NCBI GenBank assembly: GCA_963930645.1 | Contig: OZ005650.1 | Coordinates: forward strand, 236,111,688-236,175,687 | Direction: 5' to 3' | DNA: 64,000 bases | DNA from: Salticus scenicus | Taxonomy: Eukaryota > Arthropoda > Arachnida > Araneae > Salticidae | Part shown: positions 44,861 to 57,010 of the stretch, piece by piece | How positions within the stretch are numbered: position 1 is the first letter of the stretch | Layout of the letters: every line of letters starts with the position of its first letter | Made by a program: the position numbers and the translations under genes | Notes under the pieces: generated by a model | Told to the model about the DNA's origin: nothing | Seen by the model: the letters and a program-made list of their open reading frames with translations, nothing else | The model's database searches: none

Positions 44861-45946
44861 TATTAAGCATTTAAGCATTTTCATTGTAGTGATTAGTTTA
44901 AACAAACTGAAAAAGTTTTATTCCCAATTACATATTTATACATCTATAGATTCTTCATTAATAAAATCATTTCTAGGTTTTTATTTATCTTGTAATTTAC
45001 TAAATTTTATTGAAACTAGTGTCTAATATAATTGCTAATGTGCTTAAACGTAAGTTTTTGGAATATATTTTTCTATAATACATTTTTTCTATTTGTTTTT
45101 CAAAGTGAATTATCTTTACCATAAATAGGAAATTTATTTGTTTAAACTAATATAGTTATATTAAATCTTCATGTTATTGTATTCAAAATATTTTGTACCT
45201 ATAGCTTTAACAATTTTGGTTTCTATAAGGATATGATTCTTTTTTACTTATATTTATATATTTTAAATTCTGATCCAGTTTCTCTATTGAGTATACTTTT
45301 TATTTAAACATAAAACATATCCTCCGCATATATGAAATAGCTGTAAAGATAATAAAACAGTTTTTATTTAACTGTCTTTTTATGAAACCTTTTCAATAAT
45401 ATACCATTTTCATAATAAACCTTTTATCTTTGGTGCATTTTTTTTAAAATCTTTAAGAGACATTACTCATCTAATCTTTCTATGTATTTTTTGGAAACTG
45501 CATGTTATTCTTTTTTACAATTTTATTAAATTATACAACTTTGCTGAAGGAAAATAATCGTGGCGTTATTTACTTCATGTATAAAAATGCCTTCCCACTA
45601 GAAAACTCTTTCGAGTGCTAATTTCCAATTAGCTCAAATAAATAAATAAAATAAATAAAAAATACAGAAGTTAGTTCACTTTATACTCAATTTGCTGGCA
45701 AATCTTTAGCTGCTGAGTCGCAACATAAAAATAAGTTGTTGAATTTTATGATTTGACTGCCAGATATGAAAAATTCATATCAAAATTCCATCAAGCCTTA
45801 TTATATAGATCAGCTTTAATTCTGAAAATGGGACACCATGCCTTTAAAATGTGCTTTCATTTTGTATAATTTCAATAATGCATAGATTTAAAAAAAGGTA
45901 AATTAAATTTCAGATTTATTTTTATGTTAAATTTACTTTTAGATAA
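44861..45946. other. AT-rich intergenic spacer
   Basis: No gene or transposon end recognised. (AAATAAAT)n simple sequence near 45640. Confidence 0.4.
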
Positions 45947-46217
45947 CAGGGTAGTCATTTGTCAAGGAATCGCGGAAAAGTCAGGGAATTTGAATGAGTC
46001 TGGAAAAGTCATGAAATTTCATTTAAAGATTAGAGTATTTTGACAAATTTATTTAGAATAAGCCATATTTAAAAGCTTGTTATTATAAATCACTAATTAT
46101 TTGCTAATGCTGTGAAAATTTCATGAGAAATAAAGAGCATAAGTCAGGGAGAAAAAGCCAAAAGTGGTTTTGGGAAAAATCAGGGAATTTTCAAAAGTTC
46201 TAATGTTAGCCATCCTG
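45947..46217. mobile_element. hAT-like MITE
   Basis: CAGGGTAGTCATTTGTCAAG at left and TTAGCCATCCTG at right are imperfect inverted ends. Internal CAGGGAATTT and GGAAAAGTCA words link it to the element at 38917-39514. 271 bp. Confidence 0.45.
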
Positions 46218-46303
46218 AATAAATTTACTCTGCATGTACATTTATGCTAATTTACAGATGATAAAAGTAAAATGAAATTATATTAGAATATTTTATTTGG
46301 AAC

Positions 46304-46540
46304 AACTTCAGTATAACCCCACAACGATATTTGGCGATTTTTTATTGGCGATTATGGCTAAATCATAAATCTAAATCATAAATGATAAAATCATAATCTA
46401 AATCATAAAATCATAAATCCAAAATAAACAATATATAGGCTGCCATATTATATCGCAAACAGTCCAGAATGACATTGTTATTGTTCAAAACGGCACCAAA
46501 GAAAAATCGTCAAATGCAGCTGTGGGGTTATACTGAAGTT
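46304..46540. mobile_element. MITE with perfect 20-bp inverted repeats
   Basis: AACTTCAGTATAACCCCACA (46304-46323) and TGTGGGGTTATACTGAAGTT (46521-46540) are exact complements. The core CAGTATAACCCCAC is pogo/Tigger-like. The inside has a short (TAAATCATAAA)n tandem near 46365-46430. Confidence 0.7.
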
Positions 46541-48329
46541 ATACCTTTTATTTATTTAATTAATTAAAGTTAACATTGAAATAAAGAAATCAAAATAGAA
46601 ATGCTTATCTATCATTAATAAAAACTGAAATCAAAGAATCGCCAAACAAAATGCTCGTTTTAAGATACCACAGACATGAACCTATTTTTAGTAAATTTTT
46701 TCTAACTTTTTTGCTGCAACTCAGCACCTAATATTGTTTAAAAATACTATTCTGGATTAATTCTTATATCAGTAATTTTTTCAAGAAAATCAGTCATTAG
46801 CACTAGAAAGAGTGTCTTAATCAGTTTGTATCTTATACTTCAAATTTACAATATCCACAAACTCTAACAACTCCCTTAAAATCAAAATAATGTGCATTGC
46901 ATTATGTATGTTTTTAAAATTTCTTTTGATACACATTGTGCTCTAAATGTCCTCAAGTGTTTTTCTATTGCTTTTCCTATAATTTTTCAAATATTTTTTA
47001 CATTTTTCACTTTTGCTAAGGAAGCCTAACTTTTATACCCATCATATTGCTCAGAAAATTTCTAAATATCTTCATTTTTGTTTAATCCATTTGAGATTTA
47101 TCTATGTTATTAAGTTGGAATGTAAGATACTTTAATTGAAATATTTATCCATGAAGCTGTATGTAATTGTAGATTATACTTACTTTTAGTACTTTATAAA
47201 ATATAAGTATATAATTTAATGTTTATTATCATTTTCAAGATGCTCGTAATTTTTTTTTAATAGGAAATTACTTAAAATCTTGATTTTTACGTGCATTATG
47301 TTATAAAAATTGTATTATACATAATTGTTTCATCAATCTCAAATGGATTTTGATATTTCAATATTTCTAATCAAAACAATATATCTGATTTTTTTATGAT
47401 AAAAATCAATATACTTCTTACGCCTCTTACTAAAAATTGCAAGATAAATGAAAAATTTCCATCAAGGTTATGAATGTAATATTTATGAATCTAGAGTATT
47501 TTCTAGCCTATTAGTACTGTATTACTTTTGCCTTATTATTATTATACAGCATGAATGTGGTTTTCTAAGATTTCTGCTGAATGAAAGCTTAATATCATAT
47601 TGCATTTATTTATTTATTTTTTAATTAATGTATGAATCTTTATTAATTTTGTCCTCAGTTATACTAATACTCCTTTTATTATTTTTTTTCCCCCCTTAAA
47701 ACAATTAACTTGCCTTCTTACAAACTTACTAATTTGATGAAAAAGGATCTTTTTGTCAAATATTAAGACAAAATCTATTAATATCAATATTATTTTCAGC
47801 TTCGTAAAGCTATGTAGTGGCCAATTAGCAACAATCTGGGATTTCCCCTTTGGGGTGGTGCAGAGACCTGCCACTACAATTTTGATTCTCTGTAGATAGG
47901 ATTGCTCTCCCATTTCGGTAACACCCCCGTAGAGGTAGTATTAATTATTTATGGAATTTAAGTGTTAAGCCCGTCTTTTTCTGTCATGCATAGTCGAAAT
48001 AAAAGGCTGGTGGGGCTAAATTTTGAAAGACATGTTGCTTTTTTCAAGAAAATAAGATTAATAGATATGTGTAGTATATAATATTAAATTTTCATATTTG
48101 TACTGCTCACAGTATTAATTTAATTAATCATTAAACAGATATATCAAAAAACGGCTAACACTGAAAGGGATAGAGAATATTACAGGCATGATGGATTTTA
48201 TGTGCATCAGGTACTAATGTATACAGTTTTCTTTGGCTTGCTCGAGTATTGAATCCATAATCTTTCGATTATGAGCTGAACACTTTATTATTCAGGCAAC
48301 TGCAACCTACTTTGTTTTCGCAATATATA
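46541..48329. other. AT-rich intergenic spacer
   Basis: No coding recognised. A small less AT-rich patch at 47810-47945 contains GGGATTTCCCCTTTGGGGTG and ACACCCCCGTAGAGG; it could be a remnant of an unidentified repeat. Confidence 0.35.
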
Positions 48330-48544
48330 TTGGGTTGTTCGATAAATAATGTCGTTTTTTAAAACCTTCGCTTCTAAAAACCAAGGCTTCTTCGAACGTG
48401 GAATTTTTCAACTTACCGAAAAAAGGCAAAAGGTCACCCAACAAAATGGTCAATATATCATTGATTAATGTTTGTTGTTAATATAAATAAATTCACTTTG
48501 AAAAACATGAAAAAAAAAGTGACATTATTTATCGAACAACCCAA
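48330..48544 (+). mobile_element. Mariner-derived MITE keeping the transposase C-terminus
   Basis: 215 bp with perfect inverted ends TTGGGTTGTTCGATAAATAA and TTATTTATCGAACAACCCAA, and TA on both sides (48328-48329, 48545-48546). Between them the plus strand is open for FERGIFQLTEKRQKVTQQNG followed by QYIID and TAA, which is the C-terminal end of a mariner transposase. It is an internal-deletion derivative. The ends resemble those of the mariner at 56518-58710 (TTGGGTTGTTCG). Confidence 0.8.
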
Positions 48545-48546
48545 TA

Positions 48547-50004
48547 CAACCAAATAAATATTTGTAAAAATGCAAGTTAAAATTAAGGTCTGCATTGAGT
48601 TATTTTCATTATTGAAATGAAATATTTTATATAGAACTAATTTAGAAGTTGATTTAAAAATATGTAGAGTAAAGTTTATGCACATTGCATTTTCCTAGTC
48701 ATTTCTATGCAACATTTATAGAATGTTGATAGTTTACAAAAAATATACTTCATCTCTTTTCTTAAGTAGATGAAATAGTTTTGCATAGCATTGTTTTTAA
48801 GATTAGCCATTTTCTTTCTGGGTGCTTTATGTTGAAACTATATTTATTAGATAATTGAAATTCTTGTAGCTGAAGTTCATAATGAACTGCAATGTACTTT
48901 GTATGCATGGAGACTCTAATATTTGATAGAATTATGAGAAACTGTTTTTTTATTTTTTTATTTAAGATATTTGAAGTCTTTGAAATCTTATTAAACTTCA
49001 ATTTTTATGATTTTGTGTTCGTAATTGTATTTTTATTTAAATATTTTGAATTTAAGAGTTTGCATGTTGGTATATTTGATTAAATGTATTTGATGTCAGA
49101 CTCTTATTGCACCAGATGTTTTTTTAATATAATGTTTGTTATATGTATTCCTCTTCTCATTGTTAGTTTAGTATTGTATTGTTTATTTATTGTTATATGT
49201 TATTTATTTATTTTATTATAATTAAGATTTTATTTTTACATTTATATACTAGTTTATTTTTGAAAAGGTATGTGATTAGTTTAGTTTCCTTTTTTATTTT
49301 TTGTTATTTGCTGCTTCAGTTACATTTATACACAAATCTCGTATATATTGTTTACAAACTTTTCTTTATCTCTGTAAATTGACTTTAGTTTTAGAAATGT
49401 AAATAGTTTGTTTTTTATTTTTTAATTGTTTTCTCAAATTGTTATATTCTTCGTAAATAATTATTTTATTTTCTAAATTGTCTTTAGTGTGTATATGGCG
49501 CCTTATTTTATACCAGGTAGAAATAAGCCTTATGCTTATTGTACTGATTGAGAGTGTTAAATGTGTGTGAGCTTACATGCTTGTAGAAGTATAATGCAAG
49601 TGCTATTTCAATTGATTCCTATTCTAGTAAGTGAAAAATTGAAGTGAAGCCTCAAGTGTTCTTCATTATCAGCTATGTCTTGTGATATAACAGTGTATCA
49701 TTGCATTGGAAATGTTTCCAAATGAGAAAATGTTTGTCAAATTCTATCATTACATAATCTGCACTTCAGTCAGTTTTTCATAAAAAAATCTTTATTTTTA
49801 AGTTTTATTCTTCTTACGCCTCAAAATATTAATGATAATAAAATCTACAAAAATAGTGATATTTTACAAATGGAACATTGCATTTAGAGTTGATAAAAAT
49901 ATTATTAATCACATTTTATAGTATCTATTTTAATTTACTTAATGATTAGATTTCTTATAATTTATTACCTGTTGTTCTGATTTTAGCTGGATTAAACCTA
50001 TAAA
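48547..50004. other. AT-rich intergenic spacer
   Basis: No coding recognised. The open frames at 48892-49083 and 49179-49382 are low-complexity Phe/Ile/Tyr-rich translations of T-rich DNA, not genes. Confidence 0.45.
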
Positions 50005-50006
50005 TA

Positions 50007-50750
50007 CAGTGTATATAAATGAATATCCCAACTTTGCTGGTTTATTGAAAGAAATCTAAAGAAAGTACAATCTTGTTCATCAGAAATCAAAAACATCAGC
50101 TGAAAGTTCTTAAAGATTAAGTTATGAGGTGGCATGAGGCCATCAAACTGAACATTGCAAGTTTAATGTATGTGATTCATTTCTTGGTAAGATGTTTATT
50201 GCACAACAAAAATCATTCTGTGTGATTAAATTTTCAAAAAGTGACTCAGTTATGATTGTATGAAGAGTATTTTGTCATAAATACAGAATTGCTCCACACG
50301 ATTGATGGAGTATCTTACATTGATTTAGAAAATTTCATCATGAATAATGCATTTGCAAAGATAAAAGTGTGTTGGATGAGTTATCATACCACCTCAATAT
50401 CATTCATGTTACTAAAGGAGCTCACATTGAACACTTATAACTGTATCAAATTTAAACTTCAAAATGTTATTTTTGATTTCCAATTAACAACTAGCAGAGC
50501 TGCTAACCTAATCTGGCAAATTGTTAGTACCACCCCTTTTCCTACACCAGTCATTTCTTAGAGTTTTTTTCTTCTTAATCCATCGCAAATATATGTGAAA
50601 AAAATTACTTTAAAAATTAAGTGGTGTAGTAAAAGGGGCGGTACTAACAATTTGCCGGATTAGGTTGTCAGCTCTGAACTAGGTTTGTACTTTGTTTAGT
50701 TTTCTTTCAATAGCCTCGCAGAATTGGGGTATTCATTTATGTACACACTG
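50007..50750. mobile_element. 744-bp TIR element with TA targets
   Basis: CAGTGTATATAAATGAATAT at left and the inverted ATTCATTTATGTACACACTG at right extend as about 50-bp inverted repeats (CCCAA and TTGAAAGAAA are also shared). TA lies outside both ends. It contains a plus frame at 50256-50561 with no recognised domain, and the MITE at 50495-50676. Probably a non-autonomous Tc1/mariner-type element. Confidence 0.65.
50495..50676. mobile_element. Palindromic MITE nested in the 50.0-kb element
   Basis: CAGAGCTG...CAGCTCTG ends, with arms TAACCTAATCTGGCAAATTG and CAATTTGCCGGATTAGGTTG continuing through AGTACCACCCCTTTT to about 55 bp. AACTAG lies directly outside on both sides (50489-50494, 50677-50682), giving a 6-bp target duplication. 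182 bp, a nearly complete foldback. Confidence 0.7.
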
Positions 50751-50752
50751 TA

Positions 50753-51560
50753 TACTGAGAGGGGAAAAAAGGGTAGGGGACATATTTTAACATAGATTGT
50801 AGTCTTTTAGTTTTGAATTAAAAATTGTATATCTGAACTTATTTTATTTGTATATACATTGAATTTTTTTTTTCTTCCTCAGTTGTATGGATCTTCTCTC
50901 CTCGTTTATCTTATATATTTAGTAGAATTATTTTTAATTTTATTTCAACACAACAAAACCTGAGGAAAATAAATTGTAATTAATGATATTGTGTAATCAT
51001 TATTTCATTATTATATGACTATATATATTATTACATTTTAGTTTATTTATATAGATTTTTGAAGAAGTATATTTCTGAATTGCTGCTATTTGAAAAACTG
51101 ACTGAGTAGTATTTTATTTTACTTTATTTATCTTTTTCAGACATTCTCAATTTTTGTCATTAATGATTTATTTAAACCAAAACATTTGCATATATGTATT
51201 GTATTATAAAATGCTTCTTTATTTTATTTCATGTGTTAAATTTATCAGCTTAATATTTATTGAATGTTTTGTATTATGTAAAGTGAGTATTTCATAAAAT
51301 GAATATAAACATTCCAATGTGCTATTTTATTGTAAAAATTGTTAAATTTGTATTAATATTGTGCAAATTGATATACAAAATTTAATATTAGGCAGTGTTT
51401 GTTGATTGAATACTCTGTTTTACACAGAAAAGAAAAAGAAATGTCAGAAGTATTTTTAAAATTGCATTTTGGAAAACACACAAAAATGTATTATATTTGT
51501 CCTATAAATGTACTTTAGTTTACTGCTGTTTTCCTAATTGCTATTATTTCTTTAACTGAT
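50753..51560. other. AT-rich spacer
   Basis: No gene, RNA or repeat end recognised. Confidence 0.4.
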
Positions 51561-51944
51561 GTGAAATCTTTATTCATTACTAGTAGCCTTTGCCTGCTTT
51601 GCTGGTCACTATATTTAAAGAAATTAAAAAGAAATCCATTGAAATTGTGCAAAAGCTTACTTCAGGTCCACGCTGCTTTCAACAGCATCATCTTTACCCG
51701 CAAAATCTTGGGTACATGCTCTTATTGCCTGCGACAATGTGTTACCCATGGGTTTCTATTTAGGTGCTTATCGGATGACAGCTTTGAAATGGACGGTATC
51801 GAAAACATTGATGTAGCTCTTTCATATTTGAATCCAAATTACGTATATTTGATTTATCCAGACGGCCATAAAATCACAGTAGTTCATGCCAAATATAATA
51901 TTGTAATATGCTATGAGCACTACATTTACCGTATAAGCAATTAA
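51561..51944 (+). other. Unrecognised ORF in a repeat-like block
   Basis: A 127-codon frame in a patch with more balanced composition. Its C-terminal half reads plausibly as protein (DGIENIDVALSYLNPNYVYL, then YPDGHKITVVHAKYN, ending CYEHYIYRISN). I do not recognise a family. The first half also has an alternative open frame in the same strand, so a frameshifted retroelement or domesticated fragment is possible. Downstream (52190-52720) lies a copy of the dispersed repeat seen at 44 kb, which suggests the whole block is one old transposable element. Confidence 0.3.
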
Positions 51945-52189
51945 CTTTTTGTGGTTATATACATTTTCCATTTTAAATATTAGTTAATAGTAGTTGGTAT
52001 ACATATAAGAAAAAATAAATATGTGAACCTGAACATGGTACAGCTTTATTATAGCTTCCCTTGGCGACTTTTGAATTTTTGTCGATGTTTTTGTAAAATG
52101 ATATAGTGAGATAAAAATAGATAATTTATGAGATTATTCTTTCTGTCTGTTGCTTTCTTTTTCAATATTTTATAACTTATTTATATTTT

Positions 52190-52720
52190 TGATGCGCTAC
52201 TTGGCTTAAAATGGCTGTTGCGAAAGTAGAGTCCTTGGCATAAAATGGCTGGTCTACTTAAGCATCAAAATTAAAAAAATTGCTCAGGATTATCTGTAAG
52301 CATACTATCATTATTTAATTTTTATTATTATTTAGTTTTAAAGTTATGAGTTATTTTATGATATGCATCGGAAAATTTAATTTTTGATATATTTTTTTTA
52401 TTATTTGTGTAAAAATATTACTTTTTATGTTGAGAAAAAAAAAAAAAAAAATGAACTCGTAAACTTTTTTGCCAACAATTAAATTTAATGCTAATATTTA
52501 AATGGCTAATTTTAAAGCTATTATAAGGTTATTACTTTCATAATTAAATTTATTTAAAAAAAAATAATAATAATCAAAAATACGAAAATCAGGCTTTGGG
52601 CTCAAGGTGCATTAGGAGAGGTCATTATGAACCTCCATGCAAATTTGTATAGCTCTGAGATCAGTCATTTTCCTAAAAAAAAAGCTCCGGATACACACAC
52701 ACATCTTATTGTATTATATA
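52190..52720. repeat. Dispersed repeat copy
   Basis: TGGCTTAAAATGGCTG occurs twice in variant form (about 52200 and 52235). TTTAAATGGCTAATTTTAAA (about 52497) and the sequence after it match about 44286 on. It ends with AAGCTCCGGATACACACACA. Non-coding. Confidence 0.45.
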
Positions 52721-52977
52721 TATTTATAATTACAAGTGAAGTTAGACTTTAAAAATTTTCACTTAATTCCTATTATTCTTTTGTTCAGTTTCCAAATGCC
52801 ATGTTCAACTCCTGGTTCAAGCATAGATATTCATAGAGGTTCAGAATCTACTTTAATCTGTGAATCCTTGTTTAATAAGCCTTAATATGCAAAAAATGAT
52901 TATAGAGCATTCTCTTCTCCTTCTTTTTTTTTTTTTTTTTTTTTTGCCTTTTTTAAATATTGGGATGCAGATTATGT

Positions 52978-53006
52978 ATGTATATATATATATATATATA
53001 TATATT
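52978..53006. repeat. (TA)n microsatellite
   Basis: About 13 TA units following a poly-T tract at 52926-52945. Similar TA runs occur at 31694, 55556 and 59367. Confidence 0.8.
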
Positions 53007-53289
53007 ATGGAACCTATTTGAATGTGTGATTAATAATTTAAACTTTGTTAAAAAAAAAAAAGTAAAGATATAGGTAAATAAAAAATACAAAATGAAGGCA
53101 AAAGTAATAATAATGCTGTTGACTCTAAATTCTAAACGCAGAAAAAGTTTAAATTTTGCATTATTTAAAAAATTGTTTATTTATTCTCCTCTTCATCACC
53201 ATGGTGATTTCAGAAGTGTAGAGATGACTGGATAGGATATAAAATAAATAAATAAATATTACTTTAATGAGGTATGTTTTGTCTGATCT

Positions 53290-53745
53290 AATTTAAAATG
53301 GCATTACTGCTGCATTATAGATGTAAAGGGAAATACACAGATTTCCATTTAGTGAGATAAACAGGCTCCCATATTTTGTGAATTCAATATTTAGACTGGC
53401 ATTCTGATAACCAATAGGCATCTTTATCAGCAATATTTAAACTTTTTAAATGATAGTGATGAGTCTCGGTAAAAAAAACTAATTATTTATCAAAATTTTT
53501 GTATCTGAATTATAAAAGTGATACTGCTGCATTAGTGTTATAAAGAAAAACATACAGTTTCCTTTACTTAGTGCGATTCAAAAAGTTCCTTGGTGAATTC
53601 AGTATATTTAGACTCACATTCTGATAATCAAACAGCATCATAATTGACACTATTTAAACATTTTAAATGATATTAATGAAACTTGGTTATAAACTAATTA
53701 TTTATCAAATTTTTTTTGTATCGTAATTATAAAAATGATAGAATC
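53290..53745. repeat. Tandem duplication, unit about 228 bp
   Basis: ACTGCTGCATTA at about 53304 recurs at about 53524. Each is followed by collinear sequence containing TTCAATATTTAGACT / TTCAGTATATTTAGACT, CATTCTGATAA, TTTAAATGATA and AACTAATTATTTATCAAA. Similarity is about 80% by eye. Non-coding. Confidence 0.65.
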
Positions 53746-53957
53746 TTCTTAATAATAAAAGTCCAAGTTTTCTAAAACTAACACTCAAAACTGAAGCCAT
53801 TACTAAAACAATTTATAGAAATGAAGAAAATAAGTCTTTATCCTTCGTTTGAAGTAATGAATAAAATAATGGACAAAGGATGATTTAGCAGAAAAAAAAT
53901 GATCTCACAATTGCAACAATGCATTGAAAAAAAAAAAAAAAAAAAAAAATAGTAGTA

Positions 53958-54136
53958 CAGTCGAACCTTGTTAATGTGAATCTCAAGGGGGATAAAAAAT
54001 TTGTTCATGCTATGAATACAATATGATTTTAATCTTAATATAACTAAAATGATCTTAATTTTCACGGGGATTGTGAAAACAGTTCACGTTAAAAGTAATT
54101 CACATTATCAGTGTTCACGTTAACGAGGTTTGACTG
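53958..54136. mobile_element. Pogo-like MITE
   Basis: 179 bp with ends CAGTCGAACCTTGTTAA and TTAACGAGGTTTGACTG (inverted with two changes) and TA outside both. GTTCACGTTAA-like words repeat inside the right half. It resembles the ends at 42079 and 44860. Confidence 0.7.
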
Positions 54137-54138
54137 TA

Positions 54139-56097
54139 AGTGACTGCCAATTGGTGATTTCCTTTCTCGGCCGCTGCTATAAACTGTCAAGTTATGATCA
54201 AAACATTTGGGCTAAATTATAGAAAAAACATTTAAAAAAAAAGTAATAAATTTGGGGTGTTTAGGGATTTGACAAATAAATTAACAACAATTTTGCAAAA
54301 TTTGCATTGAAGTTAATTTTTATAAATAATTAAATTTCATTTCATGACTCAAATCTGATTATTTTGATAAAAAATACAGTTAAATGTTAAAGGATCATTT
54401 TTTTCATTATTGGCTATTTATTATGATATTTGACCAATGTTTTTGATTTGATGAATGTGTTAAATCTGAAAATATGTTTATTTGAAAACATTGATTACTA
54501 GGCAGACAAAGACTGACTACTATAATATAATTAGGGAAAATGTTTTCTTGTTTGTGAAATACAACTAAGTATTTTTTTTATAAAAGGGATTTTTTAGCTT
54601 TGAATTTGTTAATTTGCTGATTTTTAAAATTTTTGTTTAGAGTTCTACTGTTGCTGAACAGATAACTTAAGTTCATTTCAAAAAATATTAATTATTTATA
54701 TTGTACATTTATTAAATGTTTTACATGTATAACATCTTATAATGAATATAATTATTAGTGAAACAGAGCCAAATATCCTAAAGAATGTTTTCTTTAAAAA
54801 TGACTATTTTTCAATTTTGTAATTTCTAACACTGCCTATTATAATTATTCAAAAAAAGTTTATATAACTGGTAATATGGTGATCTTATAAAATCAGAGAT
54901 AAGTACTGCATATTATTAATACACAGTTTAGCTTTGTTGCCTGTAGTATAATGTTGATTTTTCCTACTGTAGATGCTTGGAAAATTTGTTACTGCACTGT
55001 TGGAGTCGATAGCTGTTAGGATGATGTATTTGATGTGTTAGTGAAAGGCTTTGTGGTTGAAATAGGATATGCCTTATTTAACTTGTTGCTTGTGACTGTG
55101 ATATCTTCTTCATTGGGAACCAATTGTTTTTTTGAGTTAAAAAAATGTTTGTCTTTATTTTTATAAATGAATATGTATGGATTGATTACATGCAATTTGG
55201 TCAAACTTTTGTTTCATGTTTGGATTTTATTTAGGATTATGTTTGTTTGAAATATTACTATTCTGACATTTTATATTGAATTATAATTATCTAGGCCTAA
55301 TAAATATTCAAATTATTGTTTTGTGTGCTTCTTTATTTTTCCTCCTCCTTTCTAATTAAAGCAATATTAGGAAATGCTAAATTTTAGGGTTCATTTCTAG
55401 ATGTGATGGTATTAATTACTGTTATAAACAAACAGTTCAAACAATTTATTGGGAATCAAAACGTGAAATATCAATTGATTTTTAACAAGAATTTTAAATA
55501 TAATGAGAACAGATATTACAGAACTGTTTAACTAAAATATTATATTAATTATAAAATATATATATATATATATATATATTTGTAATTGAAGAAAAATTCC
55601 TTTTTATTTTTAAAAGTTATTTTTAGAAATTTAAAATTACTTAGATATTTCTGGGAAAAAAAAAAAAAAAAAAATGAATGATTAAAAAATAATTACAAAA
55701 ATAATTTTAGTAAATTTAAAGTTTGCCATCTAATGTATATTTCTTTGTATACTGTAGAGCTAATAAAATTATTGAAATGTGAGAAACAGGAAAATTATAT
55801 TTATTGTTTGGAATAATTCATAATTTTCTTTTAGGCTTGTTGTTTTGATATTTTTATTGATGCATACATAAAATGAACAGGCTGCTTATTTCAAAATATC
55901 TGTATATTTAAATACACTAAGTATGAGTGCTTTAGGGAATACTATCACTTAAAAAACTTAAGAATACAGAAGTATTTTCAAAGCATCACTTCTGTGTATA
56001 TCTCTTCTTTTGAAAATTAACTAATATAAAATGGAACAAAATATGCTTAAAAAATAAATGAATAAAATACTTAGTTTGAAATCTCTGACTTTATTTA
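54139..56097. other. AT-rich intergenic spacer
   Basis: No coding or transposon end recognised. (TA)n at about 55556-55579 and poly-A at about 55655-55673. Confidence 0.4.
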
Positions 56098-56119
56098 TAC
56101 ACACACTGCCAATGAATTA

Positions 56120-56450
56120 GAAACCTTTAAATTAATATTTTATTGGACCTTTGCATGTTGGACCTCATTTTGCATGAATAACAGCCAGTATTCGTGTGGG
56201 AAGTAATTCTACAAGCTTCTGGGGTGCATTTATGTCCAGAATTTACCACACATTGGCTACACTGACTTTTAAGATCGTGTAAATTGGATGGAAGAGGAGA
56301 TTGCTGACGGATACTCTTTTCCAACGTCTCAAACATTTTCTATTGGATTAAAATTCGGGCTTTGCGGCATCTAGGGAAACTGTTAGAAGTCAGGTGGATG
56401 TTCACTGAACCAATCTCGAATGAATCTGCCACGATGTATGATTGCATTAT
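56120..56450 (-). pseudogene. Tc1-like transposase C-terminal remnant
   Basis: The minus strand reads RFIRDWFSEHPPDF, then SPNFNPIENV (the catalytic Glu region of DD34E transposases), KSIRQQSPLPSNLHDLKSQ and, after a frameshift, NAPQKLVELLPTRILAVIHA, a normal Tc1 C-terminus. Stops and shifts break it. The N-terminal parts are not recognisable on the far side of the mariner. Confidence 0.7.
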
Positions 56451-56694
56451 CAAGCACAAAGTATCCGTTAATTTCAGGAGAAAAATGTAATATTGAGGGA
56501 TGCACTTAATCTATCTATTGGGTTGTTCGGAAAGTCATTTCGTTTTTCTCAGCAGAGGACTTAATTGTATTTTTTTCACACCTTCTTCACATTTAAGTTG
56601 CATTGCCATTACATATTGTGACAGCTGATATAGCAAGGCTTGCTTGTGAAAAAGGTCGTTTTATTCTGCTCAATAGTTTTTGATTGGTGCCCTA

Positions 56695-56998
56695 TCAAAT
56701 AAAGAAAATCAGAAGCGACATTTTCGGCATATTTTGTTTTTGCTATCCAAAATGCGAAAATACTATTCAAACAAGGAAAAAAAGTATACGATGTGTGCAC
56801 AGAAAATTTATTTAAAGAACGCTATTGTCAAAACTGGTTTACCAAATTTTGTTCTGGCAATTTTGAGTTGAAGATGCATAACGTTCTAGAAAACCAGTTT
56901 GTGCTAATGAAGACAAAATAAAGTATTGATTTATGAAAAACTGCCAAATAACAACTCGTGAGATCGCTAAGAAACCGATCAAAGTGGAGAATATATAA
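56695..56998 (+). pseudogene. Mariner transposase N-terminal remnant
   Basis: The plus strand gives NQKRHFRHILFLL, then KVYDVCTENLFKERYCQNWF and TKFCSGNFELKD, the paired helix-turn-helix region of mariner transposases. Frame changes near 56760 and stops after ELKDA break it. Translation ends where the Tc3-like element begins. Confidence 0.75.
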
Positions 56999-57010
56999 TT
57001 CATTAAAATA

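Noticed and set aside
48892..49382. Phe/Tyr/Ile-rich plus frames as small membrane proteins
   Set aside because: They are translations of T-rich low-complexity DNA with no start context, splice sites or family features.
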